Source: Candidatus Methanofilum arcanum (GTDB lineage: Archaea; Halobacteriota; Methanomicrobia; Methanomicrobiales; Methanospirillaceae). Taken from it: DNA of 6,920 bases. The notes beneath the pieces are model-generated. The model was not told the origin of the DNA, made no database searches, and worked only from the letters and a program-made list of their open reading frames with translations. The position numbers and the translations under genes were made by a program. Positions 4,462 to 6,920 of this stretch are shown piece after piece. The stretch's first letter is position 1. Each line of letters opens with the position of its first letter. The stretch covers positions 1 to 6,920 of the forward strand of contig JAITWW010000064.1 in assembly GCA_031285085.1 (NCBI GenBank), given 5' to 3'.

Positions 4462-5745
4462 ATGCTAGAGAATAGTGAAGACACAGGGTTATTTGGAAAA
4501 TATATATCAATCAATAAAATATTTAAAGACCGAGAGGTTCTTCGTCATTCATATCGCCCTCATATCCTCCCCCACCGAAAGGAACAGATCGACCAACTCG
4601 CTGCAATCCTTGCACCATCACTTCAATCAGAAACGCCATCCAATATCCTTATCTACGGAAAAACAGGAACAGGAAAAACAGCCTCAGTGCGGTATGTTGG
4701 AGGTGAACTTGAAACAGTAAGTCGTAAGATGAAATCATACTGTCAGGTTATTCACATAAACTGTGATATCATCGACACCCAATACCGCGTGCTTACGCAG
4801 ATCGCAAAGTTGCTCTCAGATGATAATGATGAGCACCCAAGTGACAAAGCAAGAATTCAGATCCCAATGACAGGGCTTGCAACAGATCAGATCTACTCAA
4901 AGATGACTGAGCAGTTTGAGCATATCGGAGCAGTATTTATCATTGTACTTGATGAGATCGACAAACTCGTTAAAAAAAGTGGGGACGACACGCTCTATAC
5001 ACTCACGCGAATTAACAGCGATCTCACACATTCTCGTGTCTCAATTATCGGTATCTCAAACGACCTTGGATTCAAGACATTTCTGGATCCCCGAGTTCTT
5101 TCATCACTTTCAGAAGAGGAACTCGTCTTTCCTCCATATAATGCACCACAGCTCTGTGATATTTTAGAGCAAAGGGCAGAGATGGGTTTCAATCAAGATG
5201 TTCTCGATGAAGAGGTCATCCCTCTCTGCGCAGCACTTGCCGCTCAGGAGCATGGAGATGCTCGTCGTGCTTTGGATCTCTTGCGAATATCAGGAGAGCT
5301 TGCAGACCGAGAACGTGCCGAAAAAGTAACAACAGAGCATGTACACAAAGCTCAGGACAAAATTGAAACAGACAGCATGACAGAGTGCATCAGAACCCTT
5401 CCAACTCAATCAAAAACGGTTCTCTTCTGCATGTTGCTGCTCCATAAGCATGGGCAAAAGGTCTTCATATCAGGAGATATCACCAGAGTATATCGTTCCT
5501 TAGCTCCTGCACTCCATCTTGATATACTGACATCAAGACGTGTATCAGATTTGATATCAGAGCTAAATATGCTTGGCATTATCAACACACGCCTGGTAAA
5601 TCGAGGCAGACATGGTCGCACAAAAGAGATGTGGTTCGATGCGAGTATTGATCGAATCTGGGAAGGGATTCACGATGATCCAAATGAGCGCTTCACTGCA
5701 ATTCCATTAGATATTGTGCAAGACGCATTAACTGGTGGCATCTAA
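4462..5745 (+). CDS. cdc6: Orc1/Cdc6 family replication initiator
   Basis: Archaeal Orc1/Cdc6 proteins bind origin recognition boxes and load the MCM helicase. The 427-residue length is normal. The start 'LFGKYISINKIFKDREVLRHSYRPHILPHRKEQI' region (10-43) is the typical N-terminal lead-in, ending in the conserved 'LPHRxEQI'. The AAA+ domain follows. Walker A is GKTGTGKT (66-73), Walker B is IIVLDEID (160-167, Asp164/Glu165), sensor 1 is GISN (Asn200), and 'DPRVLSSL' (209-216) is the initiator-specific region. Sensor 2 is GDARRALDLLR (265-275). The remaining about 120 residues fit the winged-helix DNA-binding domain. All catalytic residues are intact. ATG 4462 is preceded by AGGT seven bases upstream. 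It is convergent with cbiE, 59 nt away. Such genes often lie near an origin, but no clear cluster of origin boxes is seen here. Confidence 0.96.
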   Translation: MLENSEDTGLFGKYISINKIFKDREVLRHSYRPHILPHRKEQIDQLAAILAPSLQSETPSNILIYGKTGTGKTASVRYVGGELETVSRKMKSYCQVIHINCDIIDTQYRVLTQIAKLLSDDNDEHPSDKARIQIPMTGLATDQIYSKMTEQFEHIGAVFIIVLDEIDKLVKKSGDDTLYTLTRINSDLTHSRVSIIGISNDLGFKTFLDPRVLSSLSEEELVFPPYNAPQLCDILEQRAEMGFNQDVLDEEVIPLCAALAAQEHGDARRALDLLRISGELADRERAEKVTTEHVHKAQDKIETDSMTECIRTLPTQSKTVLFCMLLLHKHGQKVFISGDITRVYRSLAPALHLDILTSRRVSDLISELNMLGIINTRLVNRGRHGRTKEMWFDASIDRIWEGIHDDPNERFTAIPLDIVQDALTGGI

Positions 5746-5749
5746 CCTC

Positions 5750-5828
5750 CCTCTCGTACCTATTCTCCCGTACCTTACTCTCCCGTACCTTATTCTCCCG
5801 TATCTTATACTTCCTCGCTCTCCCATAC
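5750..5828. repeat. 14-15 bp minisatellite between cdc6 and cbiE
   Basis: The unit CTCCCGTACCTTATT recurs with its CGTA core at 5755, 5769, 5784 and 5799 (spacing 14, 15, 15). A degenerate fifth core, CATA, lies at 5824. The plus strand is almost purely pyrimidine apart from the TA steps. The repeat fills the whole cdc6-cbiE gap, and its right end runs into the last codons and stop of cbiE. It may form part of the transcript ends of both convergent genes. No dyad symmetry suitable for CRISPR is present. Confidence 0.75.
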
Positions 5829-6404
5829 AAGCACACAAAAAAGCGAGCTCAAAACATCTGGTGGATCATATGCCGTGCCACATGCGATGCGTTCATGGGG
5901 GTACCCAAGATCCTCACACACAGCAATAGAGAGATGTTTGTCCCGTCCAGAACGCACAAGTGAAGCAGCGAGTGTCTGAATGCTGAACGCAGGATCTGCG
6001 ATAAGAAATACCATATAACCATCAGAGATAGCCCGACATGCTCGTTCTATAGCAAGGTGATGATCAGTGCTGTGGGCATTGACAATACACAGCAGATCCC
6101 AAGAGAGATGTAGGCGGGCACATGCAAGCTGCATCGATGATATCCCAGGAGTAACAACGGCAGATGGAAGGGTTCCAAGTCCAGCCATCAAGGGATCACC
6201 GGTTGAAAGCACAACCGCATCATCAGATAAGAGAGAGAGTGTTTTTTTATCATAACTATAGCATATCACGGCATCTTCTCGAATGTATGCACGAACTCGC
6301 TCAACAGCCTGACGTGAACCATAGATTCGAGTCGCACAGCGGATGAGTGCAATCGCTTCCTCTGTTGCCATATGGGGACCACATCCAACACCAACAACCT
6401 TCAT
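5805..6404 (-). CDS. cbiE: Cobalt-precorrin-7 (C5)-methyltransferase CbiE
   Basis: CbiE is a SAM-dependent methyltransferase of the anaerobic cobalamin/corrin pathway. It methylates C5 of the ring; in many organisms it works with CbiT, which methylates C15 and decarboxylates. The 199-residue length matches standalone CbiE, not the CobL fusion. N-terminal 'VVGVGCGPHMAT' (3-14) corresponds to the precorrin methyltransferase GxGPG-type loop. 'VVLSTGDPLMAGLG' (64-77) is the hallmark SGDP motif. 'VVTPGISSMQLACARLHLSW' (83-102) is the next conserved block of the tetrapyrrole methylase fold. The start ATG (6404-6402) overlaps the cbiD stop as ATGA, with GAGGAAGG just upstream, indicating translational coupling. 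Its 3' end lies in a minisatellite, so the last few residues may vary. Methanogens need corrinoids for the methyltransferases of methanogenesis. Confidence 0.93.
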   Translation of the reverse strand: MKVVGVGCGPHMATEEAIALIRCATRIYGSRQAVERVRAYIREDAVICYSYDKKTLSLLSDDAVVLSTGDPLMAGLGTLPSAVVTPGISSMQLACARLHLSWDLLCIVNAHSTDHHLAIERACRAISDGYMVFLIADPAFSIQTLAASLVRSGRDKHLSIAVCEDLGYPHERIACGTAYDPPDVLSSLFCVLVWESEEV

Positions 6405-6920
6405 GTACCTTCCTCTGATTCTGCAAGAATAGTGCCATCCCGCTGTACAATGGTGATATGAATGTTTGGATAGCGTTTTTTTGCACAGAGGAGCTCCTGC
6501 TGCGAAACATACTTGCCTCTGGGAGAGGCCACCAGTTCCTCAACCGTAGAAAAGCCTTCACGTGTTGCGATATCTGAACGTAAAAATCGAAGAATTAAAC
6601 CAGGAAGCCCACACAAAATAGCTCTTTTATCATCAGATACAGAAGCGAGGGCTTCATGCAGTTTTGATCCTGCTAAAACAATATCATACTCTGGGTACAG
6701 GAGCTTTGAAAACCGAAGTCCCTCACGTCCGGTAGTGATAACAGGATACATGGAAGCTGCGATCTGATCAGTCATACTTGAGGTGAGATGTTCATCCCAA
6801 GGCTCCACAAAACCAGTTGTTCCAAGAATCGATATCCCACCTACAACACCGATCTTTGGATTGAGAGTTTTTTTTGCGATCTCTGCCCCATCTTTTACAG
6901 AGAGCCTCACCTGAGCGCCA
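6401..6920 (-). CDS. cbiD: Cobalt-precorrin-5B (C1)-methyltransferase CbiD, C-terminal part (cut by window end)
   Basis: CbiD methylates C1 of the corrin ring in the anaerobic cobalamin pathway. About 173 codons are visible; the frame runs open through the right edge (…GAQ then VRLSVKDGAE), so the GTG at 6910-6908 is read as an internal valine and not as the start. Complete CbiD proteins have roughly 300-370 residues, so about half is outside. The hallmark 'IGVVGGISILGTTGFVEPW' (about 6795-6853) identifies the family, and 'VITTGREGLRFSKLL' and 'IVLAGSKLHEAL' follow in the expected order. The extreme C-terminal part (from about 'RFLRSD' on) does not show the 'HSxxADARMExLA' block I expect in bacterial CbiD, suggesting lineage divergence. 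It overlaps cbiE by ATGA. Together they form part of a corrin-synthesis operon continuing to the right. Confidence 0.92.
   Translation of the reverse strand, partial: GAQVRLSVKDGAEIAKKTLNPKIGVVGGISILGTTGFVEPWDEHLTSSMTDQIAASMYPVITTGREGLRFSKLLYPEYDIVLAGSKLHEALASVSDDKRAILCGLPGLILRFLRSDIATREGFSTVEELVASPRGKYVSQQELLCAKKRYPNIHITIVQRDGTILAESEEGT

Noticed and set aside
5750..5808. CRISPR array
   Set aside because: Units are 14-15 bp, directly abutting and without unique spacers.
5735..5929. Plus-strand frame with a periodic LPYLILPYLILPY sequence
   Set aside because: It is the translation of the minisatellite plus the antisense of cbiE, and it starts inside cdc6. The periodicity comes from the DNA repeat.

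Overview
The window comes from a methanogenic euryarchaeon, most likely of the order Methanomicrobiales. The reasons are the archaeal gene set (TFB, Gar1, Nre repair protein, Orc1/Cdc6), the anaerobic cobalamin/corrin genes cbiD and cbiE, a methanogen-type flavodoxin, archaeal TATA-like promoters and a tRNA without an encoded CCA. The genus cannot be fixed from the sequence alone.

Left part (1-780), accessory. It opens with the last 24 codons of a gene whose end resembles the C-terminus of Rpn/PD-(D/E)XK transposase-associated nucleases. An unrecognised 174-codon reading frame follows (184-708). It has internal protein repeats, a tandem 18-bp repeat and a hairpin/T-run terminator wrapped around its stop codon. 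This block lies on the 3' side of a tRNA gene, the usual insertion side for mobile DNA.

Information-processing block on the minus strand (791-2206). Read in transcription order it is gar1 (H/ACA RNP protein), tfb (archaeal TFIIB) and tRNA-Ala(CGC). The tRNA starts only 9 nt after the tfb stop codon, behind a T7 tract.

Divergent intergenic region (2207-2645). It is AT-rich, has no convincing gene, and holds candidate promoters for gar1 (minus) and for the flavodoxin (plus). The flavodoxin promoter has a perfect 9-bp inverted repeat at the expected transcription start.

Plus-strand block (2646-5745). A flavodoxin-family protein comes first, then nreA (PCNA-linked DNA repair), then orc1/cdc6 (origin recognition and helicase loading). 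The 52-nt flavodoxin-nreA gap carries three spaced TATA-like repeats. nreA ends in a hairpin/T-run overlapping its PCNA-binding tail.

Right part (5746-6920). A 14-15 bp minisatellite separates the convergent cdc6 and cbiE genes and runs into the cbiE 3' end. cbiD (cut by the window edge) and cbiE are minus-strand genes coupled by an ATGA overlap; they carry out neighbouring methylation steps of anaerobic corrin-ring synthesis.

I found no convincing wholly new system. The best leads are the tfb/tRNA junction, the flavodoxin operator-like dyad, the triple TATA repeat before nreA, the terminators that overlap coding ends, and the repetitive ORFan.
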